Below are positions 1 through 7,255 of a DNA stretch of 23,798 nt, piece by piece; the first letter of the stretch is position 1; each line of letters begins with the position of its first letter. Under the pieces are notes generated by a model. It did not search any database and was not told the DNA's origin. It saw nothing but the letters and a program-made list of their open reading frames with translations. The DNA lies in the NCBI GenBank assembly GCA_945889235.1, contig CAMDBK010000013.1:1-23798 (forward strand), read 5' to 3'. A program made the translations under genes and the position numbers. This stretch comes from Chitinophaga pinensis. GTDB taxonomy: Bacteria; Bacteroidota; Bacteroidia; SXHM01.

Positions 1-2
1 AA

Positions 3-794
3 GGCTCAACTGATTTTGCCGTTTTGGGTTTGGGCGTTGAATATTATTTGTCGGCTAATGTTAAAGATTACCTGAACCCAATTGAAATTTATGTTCCCAA
101 GCGTGGAAAGAAAGGTTCACTGAATCCAGCAGAAGCATTCAATATCAAAACTATTTTTCCCTCAGGAACATTTTCTATTCAAATGGAATACGACCAGAAA
201 TATGTGCTGGTGCCAAAACGTTTTGCAGCAAATTTATTGGATTACGAAAATAAAGTAAGCAGCATTGAACTGGCGCTTAAACCCTCAACAGACCTGGAAG
301 ATACAAAAGATGAGCTGAAGAAAATTTTAGGAAATTCGTTTACCGTGAAAGACCGTTTTGAAGAGCACGAATTATTTTATAAAATTCTGAAATCCGAAAA
401 ATGGGCAGTATATCTTATCCTTACTTTTATTCTTATGATTGCTATTTTCAACATTACAGGTTCATTGATGATGTTAATTCTTGACAAGAAAAAAGATATT
501 GGTATTCTCAGAAATATGGGAGCAGAAACATCCTTACTCAGAAGAATTTTCATCAATGAAGGAATGATGATTTCCATGTCGGGTGCGATTATCGGGCTGT
601 TGCTGGGTTTTATTATTTGCGGTGCGCAGCAATATTTCGGACTTGTAAAATTAGAAGGAAGCGGTTCATTTGTTATTGAAGCTTATCCCGTAAAAATGCA
701 GGCAACTGATTTTATTTATATTTTTTTAACGGTGTTTGGAATTGGTTTGCTGGCTTCGTGGCTGCCGGTTTCAAAGGTTTTAAAAAAAGCATGA
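3..794 (+). CDS. ABC transporter permease, LolC/LolE (FtsX/MacB) type, 5' truncated
   Basis: This is the C-terminal part of an inner-membrane permease. The reading frame is open to the left edge, so the true start lies outside the window. The visible part has a periplasmic region of about 125 residues, then three membrane segments: around YLILTFILMIAIFNITGSLMM, around the ISMSGAIIGLLLGFIICG stretch, and near the end at IYIFLTVFGIGLLASWLP. The cytoplasmic loop DKKKDIGILRNMGA between the first two is the typical coupling motif of FtsX-domain permeases. In the family, LolC/LolE work with the ATPase LolD to release lipoproteins from the inner membrane. MacB-like exporters share the fold, so the exact substrate is inferred. 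Its TGA stop overlaps the ATG of the next gene by sharing ATGA, which suggests translational coupling. Confidence 0.85.
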   Translation, partial: GSTDFAVLGLGVEYYLSANVKDYLNPIEIYVPKRGKKGSLNPAEAFNIKTIFPSGTFSIQMEYDQKYVLVPKRFAANLLDYENKVSSIELALKPSTDLEDTKDELKKILGNSFTVKDRFEEHELFYKILKSEKWAVYLILTFILMIAIFNITGSLMMLILDKKKDIGILRNMGAETSLLRRIFINEGMMISMSGAIIGLLLGFIICGAQQYFGLVKLEGSGSFVIEAYPVKMQATDFIYIFLTVFGIGLLASWLPVSKVLKKA

Positions 795-1651
795 TATTTT
801 TAAATTTTACCGCAAAGACGCAAAGAGCGCAAAGATTTTTCTCTGCGGTTCTTTGCTTTTCTCTGTGTTCTCTGCGAGTAATTTTCTTACCTTTTTCTGC
901 TTCAGCACAACAACAAGACTGGGATTTTTATTTCACCAACATTGATGAAAAACCTGCTTCAATAGGTTTAAACCTTGCATTACACGATACAGCACCATTG
1001 CCGGATAAAGCTTATTGTTTCTGGATTATTCTTCCTTTTGAGCAAAGTGATTCATTGGGTTTTCCATTAGAAAAAGAAAATGAAGCATTGAATAAATTAG
1101 AAGATGATTTGGAATTTTTTCTGCAAACAAAATCACAAATTATTTATGCAGGAAGAACGACAAGTGAAGGAAAAAGACAGCTTTATTTTTACTCCAAAAG
1201 CATTGACAGCGTTGATATATTCATTGAAGATTTTTTTAAACCCCATTCTGAATACAACTACAAATTAGGTCAGCGCTACGATGCGGAATGGGAAATTTAT
1301 TTTGGTTTTCTATATCCTGCACCATTGGACTTACAATTAATTTACAACCATCGGATAGTTGAAGCGTTGGCGGAAAGTGGCGACAACGCTACGCTTCCAC
1401 ATCACATTGACCACTGGCTGAATTTTCAAAAGAAAAAAGACCGCACTGATTTTATAAAAGCATTGGAAGGTAAAAATTATGCGATAGAAAAAATAGATGC
1501 TGATAAATCGCATTCATTGACTTTGCAGATTTCTGAAGAAAACAAAACGGACCTTGAAACCATTGATAAATCGGTGATTCAACTATTTGAATTAGCTGAA
1601 AAATTCAAAGGCATTTATGGTGGCTGGGAAACTTCTTTAAGGACTGAATAA
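791..1651 (+). CDS. Exported protein with DUF695-like and RraB-like domains
   Basis: I chose the ATG at 791, which overlaps the stop of the permease; an upstream GTG at 758 would run inside that gene. The product is 286 residues. Residues 1-39 look like a signal peptide, with probable cleavage after SASA before QQQDW. Residues about 42-190 (DWDFYF, then KPASIGLNL) resemble DUF695. Residues about 200-286 (HHIDHWLNF, DRTDFIKAL, then GIYGGWET) resemble RraB, a family known as an inhibitor of RNase E in Proteobacteria. An exported protein could not touch a cytoplasmic RNase, so here the fold probably has another role, which I cannot name. Oddly, codons 6-31 lie inside a palindromic CGCAAAG repeat, so much of the signal peptide is repeat-derived. 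Both domain calls are from memory of sequence patterns. Confidence 0.75.
   Translation: MIFLNFTAKTQRAQRFFSAVLCFSLCSLRVIFLPFSASAQQQDWDFYFTNIDEKPASIGLNLALHDTAPLPDKAYCFWIILPFEQSDSLGFPLEKENEALNKLEDDLEFFLQTKSQIIYAGRTTSEGKRQLYFYSKSIDSVDIFIEDFFKPHSEYNYKLGQRYDAEWEIYFGFLYPAPLDLQLIYNHRIVEALAESGDNATLPHHIDHWLNFQKKKDRTDFIKALEGKNYAIEKIDADKSHSLTLQISEENKTDLETIDKSVIQLFELAEKFKGIYGGWETSLRTE
807..881. repeat. Palindromic CGCAAAG-type repeat inside a coding region
   Basis: The left half holds three head-to-tail units close to CGCAAAGA (810-835). The right half holds the complementary units TCTGCGGTTCTTTGC (842-855) and TCTCTGCGAGTAA (869-881). The outer ends TTAC and GTAA also pair. The result is an imperfect hairpin with degenerate units about 9-11 bases long. 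The same unit recurs at 5766-5849. It is in frame with the exported protein starting at 791 and encodes KTQRAQR followed by a hydrophobic stretch. Confidence 0.75.
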
Positions 1652-1680
1652 TAAAATACGAAAAGTTGCGTTTAACCATC

Positions 1681-2829
1681 ATGAAAAAATTTCTCTGGTT
1701 AATTCCACTGGTTCTTGTTTCCTGCAAAAAAGAGATTCCTCCTCAAGCGGTTATTGAAACTGTTGCCGAGTTTGATATAGATTTTGGCAGTAACGGGGAA
1801 GACCGCGCTCGTCATGCTGTTATCACTCCGCTCAACCATGTTCTTGTTGTAGGCTCTTATCAAGTTGAAACCAACTATACTGATTTTTATTTAGTGGAAA
1901 TTGACATCAACGGAAATTTTATTCACGAAAAAACATTTGGAAATGCATTAGACGATGATGCAACCTGCGTTATCACTGGCAATGATGACAATTACCTGAT
2001 TGGCGGAAATACCAGAACAACTTCAGGAACAAACGATATGTTGCTCATAAAGATAACTACTGAAGGTGAAGTTGTTTGGCAAAAAACGTATGGAGGAAGC
2101 AGCAACGAAGAACTTAATCATATTCTTCCGGTAGAAAACTCAGGCTACTTTCTGGTTGGTTTTACAGCAAGCTTTGGAGCGGGTGCTAGAGATATTTATC
2201 TGGTTCGCATTGACGAAAATGGAAATGAATTATGGAACAAAACGTATGGAGGTCTGAGCGAAGAAGGAGGAAACGAGATTATCTCAACTCCTGACGGAAA
2301 TTTCATGCTCTTTGGTTTCACCCAAAGTTATGGTGCGGGTGACCGTGATTTTTATTTGGTAAAAATAAATTCTCAAGGTGATACTATTTGGACAAAAACT
2401 TATGGAAGTCCTAATTATGAAGAAAGTCAGGAAATCACAAAAGTGAAAAACGGTGGTTATGTGTTATGCGGTCACAGTATAGCTTTTGACCCAAACCATG
2501 ATATGTATGCAGTGAAAATAAATGAAGATGGAGGTGTTATTTGGAGCAACCCGTATGGCGGCAACTCACACGATGGCGGTGAAGGAACTTTGCAGGACAA
2601 TGCAGGGAATTTTTTAATACTCGGTTCCAGTAATAGTTTTGGCAATGGAGAGCAAACTTATTTGGTAAAAACAAATACATATGGAATAGTAGTTACTGAA
2701 AATAATTATGGAAGTATCAGCGATGATGCAGGTTTTCATATTCTTGAAACAACTATATCTTACATTATTATTGGTGAAACCAAGGCAAGCGGAAATTATC
2801 AGATGATGGTGAAAAAGATTCCAAAGTAA
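1681..2829 (+). CDS. Lipoprotein with seven ~50-residue repeats, probable beta-propeller
   Basis: The start is the ATG at 1681, which gives the leader MKKFLWLIPLVLVSC with a lipobox ending in Cys15. The in-frame TTG at 1666 adds nothing useful. The mature protein is built from seven units of about 50 residues. Each has the pattern G(G/S)xxxEE, then GYxLxGxTxSxGxGxxDxYLVKI, then GxxxWxKTYG. The seventh unit (from GSISDDAG) stops before the W-x-KTY strand. The N-terminal strand VAEFDIDF could fill that gap, as in the Velcro closure of beta-propellers. The role is unknown. The leader predicts an envelope lipoprotein, and such propellers often bind partners rather than catalyse. No enzyme motif is visible. 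The gene follows the DUF695/RraB gene by 29 bases and may share its transcript. Confidence 0.8.
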   Translation: MKKFLWLIPLVLVSCKKEIPPQAVIETVAEFDIDFGSNGEDRARHAVITPLNHVLVVGSYQVETNYTDFYLVEIDINGNFIHEKTFGNALDDDATCVITGNDDNYLIGGNTRTTSGTNDMLLIKITTEGEVVWQKTYGGSSNEELNHILPVENSGYFLVGFTASFGAGARDIYLVRIDENGNELWNKTYGGLSEEGGNEIISTPDGNFMLFGFTQSYGAGDRDFYLVKINSQGDTIWTKTYGSPNYEESQEITKVKNGGYVLCGHSIAFDPNHDMYAVKINEDGGVIWSNPYGGNSHDGGEGTLQDNAGNFLILGSSNSFGNGEQTYLVKTNTYGIVVTENNYGSISDDAGFHILETTISYIIIGETKASGNYQMMVKKIPK

Positions 2830-2842
2830 TACGATAAAAATA

Positions 2843-2850
2843 TACTTTTG
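2843..2850 (+). promoter_or_regulatory. Putative -7 element (TACTTTTG) of gcvH
   Basis: TACTTTTG fits the Bacteroidota -7 consensus TAnnTTTG and ends 18 bases before the ATG at 2869. I see no clear TTTG partner 17-23 bases upstream, so this is a half-match. Confidence 0.4.
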
Positions 2851-2868
2851 GCAAAAAAATTTTTCATT

Positions 2869-3249
2869 ATGAACGTTCCTGAAAACCTGAAATACACCAA
2901 AGACCACGAGTGGGTAAATGTTAATGGCGACACTGCCACAATTGGCATTACTGATTTTGCGCAAAGCGAATTGGGCGACATCGTTTTTGTTGACATCAAC
3001 ACTGTTGGCGATACACTTGCAAAAGAAACTGTTTTCGGAACGGTTGAAGCAGTGAAAACTGTTTCAGATTTATTTATACCGCTTTCGGGCGAAGTATTAG
3101 AAATGAACTCAGCAATAGAGACAAATCCCGAAACAGTTAACAAAGACCCTTACGGAGCAGGCTGGATGATAAAAGTAAAATTATCAAATGCTTCAGAAGT
3201 TGCCTCTCTTCTTTCTGCTGACGACTACAAAAAACTAATCGGAGCTTAA
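2869..3249 (+). CDS. gcvH: Glycine cleavage system H protein
   Basis: The product carries the lipoylated swinging arm that moves aminomethyl groups among the P, T and L proteins of glycine cleavage in the cytoplasm. The start is the ATG at 2869 (MNVPENLKYTKDHEW), giving 126 residues, the usual length. The upstream TTG at 2848 is part of a promoter-like TACTTTTG and is unlikely to be the start. Residues 8-15 (KYTKDHEW) and the lipoylation segment FGTVEAVKTVSD are typical; Lys63 is the predicted lipoyl site. GcvP and GcvT are not in this window. The stop is followed after five bases by the VanZ-like gene, an arrangement I recall from other Bacteroidota. Confidence 0.96.
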   Translation: MNVPENLKYTKDHEWVNVNGDTATIGITDFAQSELGDIVFVDINTVGDTLAKETVFGTVEAVKTVSDLFIPLSGEVLEMNSAIETNPETVNKDPYGAGWMIKVKLSNASEVASLLSADDYKKLIGA

Positions 3250-3254
3250 TTGCT

Positions 3255-3629
3255 TTGAAGTATCTGGCACCGGCATTTTTATGGGCGCTGGTAATACTTT
3301 GGTTGTGTGCAATTCCCGGGCAGGATATCCCCGACTGGAAGTTGTTAAGTTTTGATAAAGCAGGCCACGCTTTTCTGTTTTTTGTTCTCACACTTTTTTT
3401 ATTTTGGGGATTTTTTAAACAGAAAAACACAACTTCTTTTCATAAATATTTTGTGATTATTTCACTTTCAACAGCCATTATTTATGGCGGAGCAACTGAA
3501 ATGATGCAGCAATACTGGTTTGAAAACCGCACAGCCGACCTATTAGATTTTCTTGCCAACTCAATCGGAGCATTCACTGCTCTTGCTGTTTATTTCGTTC
3601 TGCTGAAGAAAAAACTGTTCAACTCTTAA
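3255..3629 (+). CDS. VanZ-like small membrane protein
   Basis: This 124-residue protein has four predicted membrane helices: about residues 3-22, 36-55, 66-85 and 97-118. The pattern FDKAGHAFLFF in the second helix region, TEMMQQYWFENRTADLLD in the loop and DFLANSIGA before the last helix is typical of the VanZ-like family. No defined biochemical function is established for most members; VanZ itself is linked to low-level teicoplanin resistance. No in-frame ATG lies near the N-terminus, so I use the TTG at 3255, five bases after the gcvH stop, which suggests coupling with that gene. The start is the least certain part of the call. Confidence 0.85.
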   Translation: MKYLAPAFLWALVILWLCAIPGQDIPDWKLLSFDKAGHAFLFFVLTLFLFWGFFKQKNTTSFHKYFVIISLSTAIIYGGATEMMQQYWFENRTADLLDFLANSIGAFTALAVYFVLLKKKLFNS

Positions 3630-3676
3630 CATTATTTTCATTTTCGATTGGGGTTTTTGGACTAATTTAGCCGACC

Positions 3677-4432
3677 ATGTCCGACAGCATTGTAATCATA
3701 CCAACTTACAACGAAAAAGAAAATATTGACGCGATGATTCGCAAGGTGTTTTCATTGGCAAAAGATTTTCATTTACTGATTGTTGACGATGGCTCACCTG
3801 ATGGAACGGCAGCAATTGTAAAAACATTGCAAAAAGAATTTTCAGGTAATTTATTTCTGGAAGAACGCAGCGGGAAACTCGGTCTGGGAACGGCTTATAT
3901 TCATGGTTTTAAATGGGGATTGCAACGCAGCTACCAATACTTTTTTGAAATGGATTGTGATTTTTCGCACAATCCCGAAGATTTAATAAGACTATACAAC
4001 GCTTGTGAAAAAGGTGCGGCTGAACTGGCAATTGGTTCGCGCTACATTACAGGAGTAAATGTGGTAAACTGGCCAATGGGCAGAGTATTGATGTCGTATT
4101 ACGCATCAGCTTATGTTCGTTTTATTACCGGAATGAAAATCCGCGACACCACAGCAGGTTTTAAATGTTATAAACGCGAAGTGCTGGAAACAATTCCGCT
4201 GGATAAAATTAAATTTTTCGGTTATGCATTTCAGATAGAAATGAAATTTACTGCCTGGAAATTCGGCTTCAACATTGTGGAAGTTCCCATCATTTTTACC
4301 GACCGCACACACGGTGAATCCAAGATGAGCAGCGGGATTTTCAGAGAAGCATTTTTTGGTGTACTTGAAATAAAATGGAAAAGTTTTTTCCGGACTTACG
4401 ATAGGAAGAAACACAGAATTACAGAAAAATGA
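3677..4432 (+). CDS. Polyprenol monophosphomannose synthase-like glycosyltransferase (GT2)
   Basis: This 251-residue cytoplasmic or membrane-associated GT-A enzyme matches the dolichol/polyprenol phosphate mannose synthase group, which transfers a sugar from a nucleotide donor to a polyprenyl phosphate. Visible motifs are IIPTYNEKENI (7-17), VDDGSPDGT (36-44), the metal-binding DCD at 93-95 within EMDCDFSHNPED, IGSRY, and the C-terminal TDRTHGESKMS. It has no C-terminal membrane helices, so it is the short bacterial form. The ATG at 3677 follows a TAATTTAG sequence that weakly resembles a -7 box. Its TGA overlaps the ATG of dihydroorotase (ATGA), indicating a shared transcript. The donor sugar is inferred and could differ from mannose. 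Confidence 0.9.
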   Translation: MSDSIVIIPTYNEKENIDAMIRKVFSLAKDFHLLIVDDGSPDGTAAIVKTLQKEFSGNLFLEERSGKLGLGTAYIHGFKWGLQRSYQYFFEMDCDFSHNPEDLIRLYNACEKGAAELAIGSRYITGVNVVNWPMGRVLMSYYASAYVRFITGMKIRDTTAGFKCYKREVLETIPLDKIKFFGYAFQIEMKFTAWKFGFNIVEVPIIFTDRTHGESKMSSGIFREAFFGVLEIKWKSFFRTYDRKKHRITEK

Positions 4433-5760
4433 ACTACATTATCCGCAACGCAACTATTGTAAACGAAGGGAATATTATCTCCTCTGATGTTTTGCTTGAA
4501 AACAGTATTATTTCAAAAATCGGAGCCGGAATAAAAGCAGAAAACGCAACCGAAATAAATGCTTATGGAAAATATCTTTTCCCTGGGGTAATTGATGATC
4601 AGGTGCATTTTCGTGAGCCCGGATTAACGCATAAAGCAGAAATTTATACCGAAGCAAAAGCTGCCGTAGCAGGCGGAATTACTTCCTTCATGGAAATGCC
4701 GAACACCGTTCCAAACACGCTTACGCAAGATTTACTGGAACAAAAATATCAGCGTGCAGCAAAAGTTTCGTTGGCAAATTATTCCTTTTTCATGGGTGCT
4801 TCAAACGAAAACATTGAAGATGTGCTGAAGACTGATGAAAAGAATGTTTGCGGAATAAAAATCTTCATGGGTTCATCCACCGGAAATATGCTGGTGGACA
4901 ATGAAAAAACATTGGAAGGAATTTTTTCGCGCTCGCCCATGTTGATTGCAACACATTGTGAAGATGAAGCTACAATAAGACTAAACACCGAACTCTACAA
5001 ACAGAAATACGGAGAAGAAATTCCAGTTGAAGCACATCCGCTGATACGCAATGTGGATGCCTGTTACAAAAGCTCTTCAATGGCAGTTGCGTTGGCAAAA
5101 AAACATAATACACGTTTACACATTCTGCATATTTCCACAGCAAAAGAATGTGGATTATTTGATAACAAAACTCCTTTAAAACAAAAACGAATCACAGCCG
5201 AAGCCTGCATCCATCACCTATGGTTTGACGACAGCTATTACAAAACAAAAGGCAATTTATTGAAATGGAATCCTGCGGTGAAATCTGTAAGTGAAAGAGA
5301 TGAAATTCTGAAAGCTTTGCTGGATAACCGCATTGATATTATTGCCACCGACCACGCTCCGCATACATGGGAAGAAAAAAACAACACCTACCTGAAAGCG
5401 CCTGCTGGCGGACCTATGGTGCAACACGCGTTGCCTGCCATGCTTGAGTTTTACAAACAAGGAAAAATCTCACTTGAAAAAATTGCCGAGAAAATGAGTC
5501 ATGCTGTAGCCGATTGTTTTCAGATTAAAAACCGCGGATACATCCGCGAAGGATATTTTGCAGATTTGGTTTTAGTTGACTTGGAAAAACCATGGACCGT
5601 GAGTAAAGAAAATATTTTATACAAATGCGGGTGGAGCATTTTTGAAGGACAAAATTTTTCATCACGCATTACTCACACCTTTGTAAACGGCCATCTGGCT
5701 TATGAAAATGGACATTTTGATGAGAGCATAAAAGGCAAACGAATGACATTTCACAGATGA
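4429..5760 (+). CDS. pyrC: Dihydroorotase, class I type
   Basis: The enzyme cyclises carbamoyl-aspartate to dihydroorotate in pyrimidine synthesis. The 443-residue product has the amidohydrolase layout. It begins with a metal-site segment DDQVHFREPG around residues 56-65. The likely carbamylated Lys144 lies in GIKIFMGSSTGNM. Metal or substrate histidines are in ATHCEDE and HILHIST, and the catalytic Asp308 is in ATDHAPH. In most class I enzymes the first motif reads HxHFREPG; here position 58 is Gln and only His60 remains. I recall this form as common in Bacteroidota, so it is probably an active lineage variant. The gene overlaps the preceding glycosyltransferase by four bases and precedes the DUF4296 lipoprotein. 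Confidence 0.93.
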   Translation: MNYIIRNATIVNEGNIISSDVLLENSIISKIGAGIKAENATEINAYGKYLFPGVIDDQVHFREPGLTHKAEIYTEAKAAVAGGITSFMEMPNTVPNTLTQDLLEQKYQRAAKVSLANYSFFMGASNENIEDVLKTDEKNVCGIKIFMGSSTGNMLVDNEKTLEGIFSRSPMLIATHCEDEATIRLNTELYKQKYGEEIPVEAHPLIRNVDACYKSSSMAVALAKKHNTRLHILHISTAKECGLFDNKTPLKQKRITAEACIHHLWFDDSYYKTKGNLLKWNPAVKSVSERDEILKALLDNRIDIIATDHAPHTWEEKNNTYLKAPAGGPMVQHALPAMLEFYKQGKISLEKIAEKMSHAVADCFQIKNRGYIREGYFADLVLVDLEKPWTVSKENILYKCGWSIFEGQNFSSRITHTFVNGHLAYENGHFDESIKGKRMTFHR

Positions 5761-5765
5761 GGTTT

Positions 5766-5849
5766 CTCGCAAAGGCGCTAAGACCGCAAAGGAAAAAATC
5801 ACAACAAATACCATGAAAAAAATCTTTGCGAACTTTGCTCCTTTGCGAG
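5766..5849. repeat. Palindromic CGCAAAG-type repeat enclosing a start codon
   Basis: CTCGCAAAGG at 5766-5775 pairs perfectly with CCTTTGCGAG at 5840-5849. CGCAAAG at 5785-5791 pairs with CTTTGCG at 5824-5830. The intervening parts are imperfectly complementary. The loop (5792-5823) contains the ATG at 5813. The units match those of the repeat at 807-881. Confidence 0.8.
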
Positions 5850-6211
5850 AGCTACTGTATGCAATATGTGTGCTTTCGTTATTCTCTGTCTTTCTTATCT
5901 CCTGCAAACAAAAGAGCGTAGAAACACCCGGACATATTCTTAAAAAAAAAGAATTAGTAGATGTGCAGGTTGATTTATATTTGGTTGAAGCCGCACACAA
6001 CATGAATGTACTCAAGCCAGACAGCGCTGATACCGAATATAAAAACTTGTTTGAAACAGTGATGAAAAAGCACAACATCAATAAAGAAGATTATGAAAGT
6101 TCGTTGCGGTATTATGCGATTGATAACGAATCGCTGAACGAGATTTATGACAGTGTAGTGGTTAAACTGACACGTTTGGAAAATACCGTCACTTACTCCA
6201 AAGACCAATAG
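5813..6211 (+). CDS. DUF4296 lipoprotein
   Basis: This 132-residue protein begins with MKKIFANFAP, a hydrophobic stretch and a lipobox ending in Cys31 (FLISC), so it should be anchored in the envelope. The mature part matches DUF4296: KKELVDVQVDLYLVEAA, then YKNLFETVMKKHNINKEDYE, then SLRYYAIDNESLNEIYDSVV. It is short and helical, and its function is not known to me. The ATG sits in the loop of a palindromic repeat whose right arm encodes residues 4-13. The gene follows dihydroorotase by 52 bases and ends only three bases from the stop of the convergent epimerase gene. The glycosyltransferase, dihydroorotase, DUF4296 and epimerase order is one I recall in related genomes. Confidence 0.85.
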   Translation: MKKIFANFAPLRELLYAICVLSLFSVFLISCKQKSVETPGHILKKKELVDVQVDLYLVEAAHNMNVLKPDSADTEYKNLFETVMKKHNINKEDYESSLRYYAIDNESLNEIYDSVVVKLTRLENTVTYSKDQ

Positions 6212-6214
6212 TTC

Positions 6215-7201
6215 TCAGGAAAATTTACACGCATTCTCAACTGATTCTTTGAGAGGAATAAAATTCCAGTTGAGTTTTTCTTTTACTTTTTTGTTACTGT
6301 AAACATTGCGCTGTTGCCCTGTCATAGCGGTTTCGCGGGTGATGAAAGGATTTGAGTTAGTCAGTAATCCTGCTAACCATGCTGCTCTCCATGCGAGTGC
6401 AGACATTAATGCAGTTGCACGAATTGACGGTGCCGGTTTATTTAATGCAGCAGCAATTAATTCAAATACTTTTTTGTACTCAAGATTTTCGGCAGCAAGA
6501 ATAAAGCGCTCGTTTTTTATTTCGCTTTCCATCAACGCAATCATCAGTTTTGCCACATCACGCACATCAATAAATGAGTTGGCGCCAGTTGGATAAAACT
6601 TCAATCCTTTCCTGATACTTTGTATCATTCTGCCGCTGCTTTTTTCCAAATCTCCCGGACCGATAATAATGCAGGGATTTACAATCACTGTATCTAAACC
6701 TTCCTCCGCTGCACGCCATACTTCGCGCTCAGCAGCGTATTTACTAATCGCGTAAGCAGAATTTTTATTAGATGTTTTCCAAACTGTTTCTTCGGTAATT
6801 ATTTTGTCGTTGTCGGCTCTTCCCAGTGCAGCAACTGAACTTACATGACATACTTTTTTCACTCCTTTTTCCAGTGCAGCATTCACAATATTTGCGGTGC
6901 CTTCCACATTTACCTTCCTCAAGGTTTTCTCTGCATTTCCGGCAAACGAAACCATAGCCGCGCAATGATAAACCTGCTCCACTCCTTCCATCGCATCTAA
7001 CAGAGAAAAATAATCCGTTACATCACCTTCCACCCAAATTGATTTATCGGGAGAAGGAAAATTATAATGCGCAAAAACTTTATCAACGGTTGAAGTATCA
7101 GAGCCTGCGCGTTTAAAGGCACGAACCTGTTTTCCTTGGCTGAGCAACTCCACTAAAAGATGCGAACCCACTAATCCCGTTGCTCCTGTTACTAATATCA
7201 T
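6215..7201 (-). CDS. NAD(P)-dependent epimerase/dehydratase, extended SDR
   Basis: The 328-residue cytoplasmic enzyme starts with the nucleotide-binding motif GATGLVGSHL (residues 6-15). It has the active-site pair Tyr150 and Lys154 in YAISK, with serines at 121-122 (HVSSVAALG) as the likely third catalytic residue. YHCAAMVSFAG and the NPCIIIGPGD segment are typical of the dihydroflavonol reductase/3-beta-HSD-like branch of extended SDRs. The substrate cannot be read from sequence. The ATG at 7201 faces the ATG of the beta-helix protein at 7256, so 54 bases hold both promoters. The gene ends three bases from the DUF4296 stop, leaving no room for a separate terminator. Confidence 0.9.
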   Translation of the reverse strand: MILVTGATGLVGSHLLVELLSQGKQVRAFKRAGSDTSTVDKVFAHYNFPSPDKSIWVEGDVTDYFSLLDAMEGVEQVYHCAAMVSFAGNAEKTLRKVNVEGTANIVNAALEKGVKKVCHVSSVAALGRADNDKIITEETVWKTSNKNSAYAISKYAAEREVWRAAEEGLDTVIVNPCIIIGPGDLEKSSGRMIQSIRKGLKFYPTGANSFIDVRDVAKLMIALMESEIKNERFILAAENLEYKKVFELIAAALNKPAPSIRATALMSALAWRAAWLAGLLTNSNPFITRETAMTGQQRNVYSNKKVKEKLNWNFIPLKESVENACKFS

Positions 7202-7213
7202 GCGCTAAAAGTA

Positions 7214-7221
7214 TAGATTTG
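7214..7221 (+). promoter_or_regulatory. Putative -7 element (TAGATTTG) of the beta-helix protein gene
   Basis: TAGATTTG fits TAnnTTTG, 34 bases before the ATG at 7256, in the short region between two divergent genes. No clear -33 partner is visible. Confidence 0.35.
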
Positions 7222-7255
7222 AATATTAATGCTGATGTTTGCATAACACTAACTC

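Noticed and set aside
5662..6081. Long minus-strand ORF of 139 codons across the pyrC end and DUF4296 gene
   Set aside because: It lies opposite two well-supported genes and its protein has no recognisable domain or leader; it reads as an antisense shadow.
6212..6214. Terminator between DUF4296 and epimerase genes
   Set aside because: Only three bases separate the stop codons and no hairpin is seen there.
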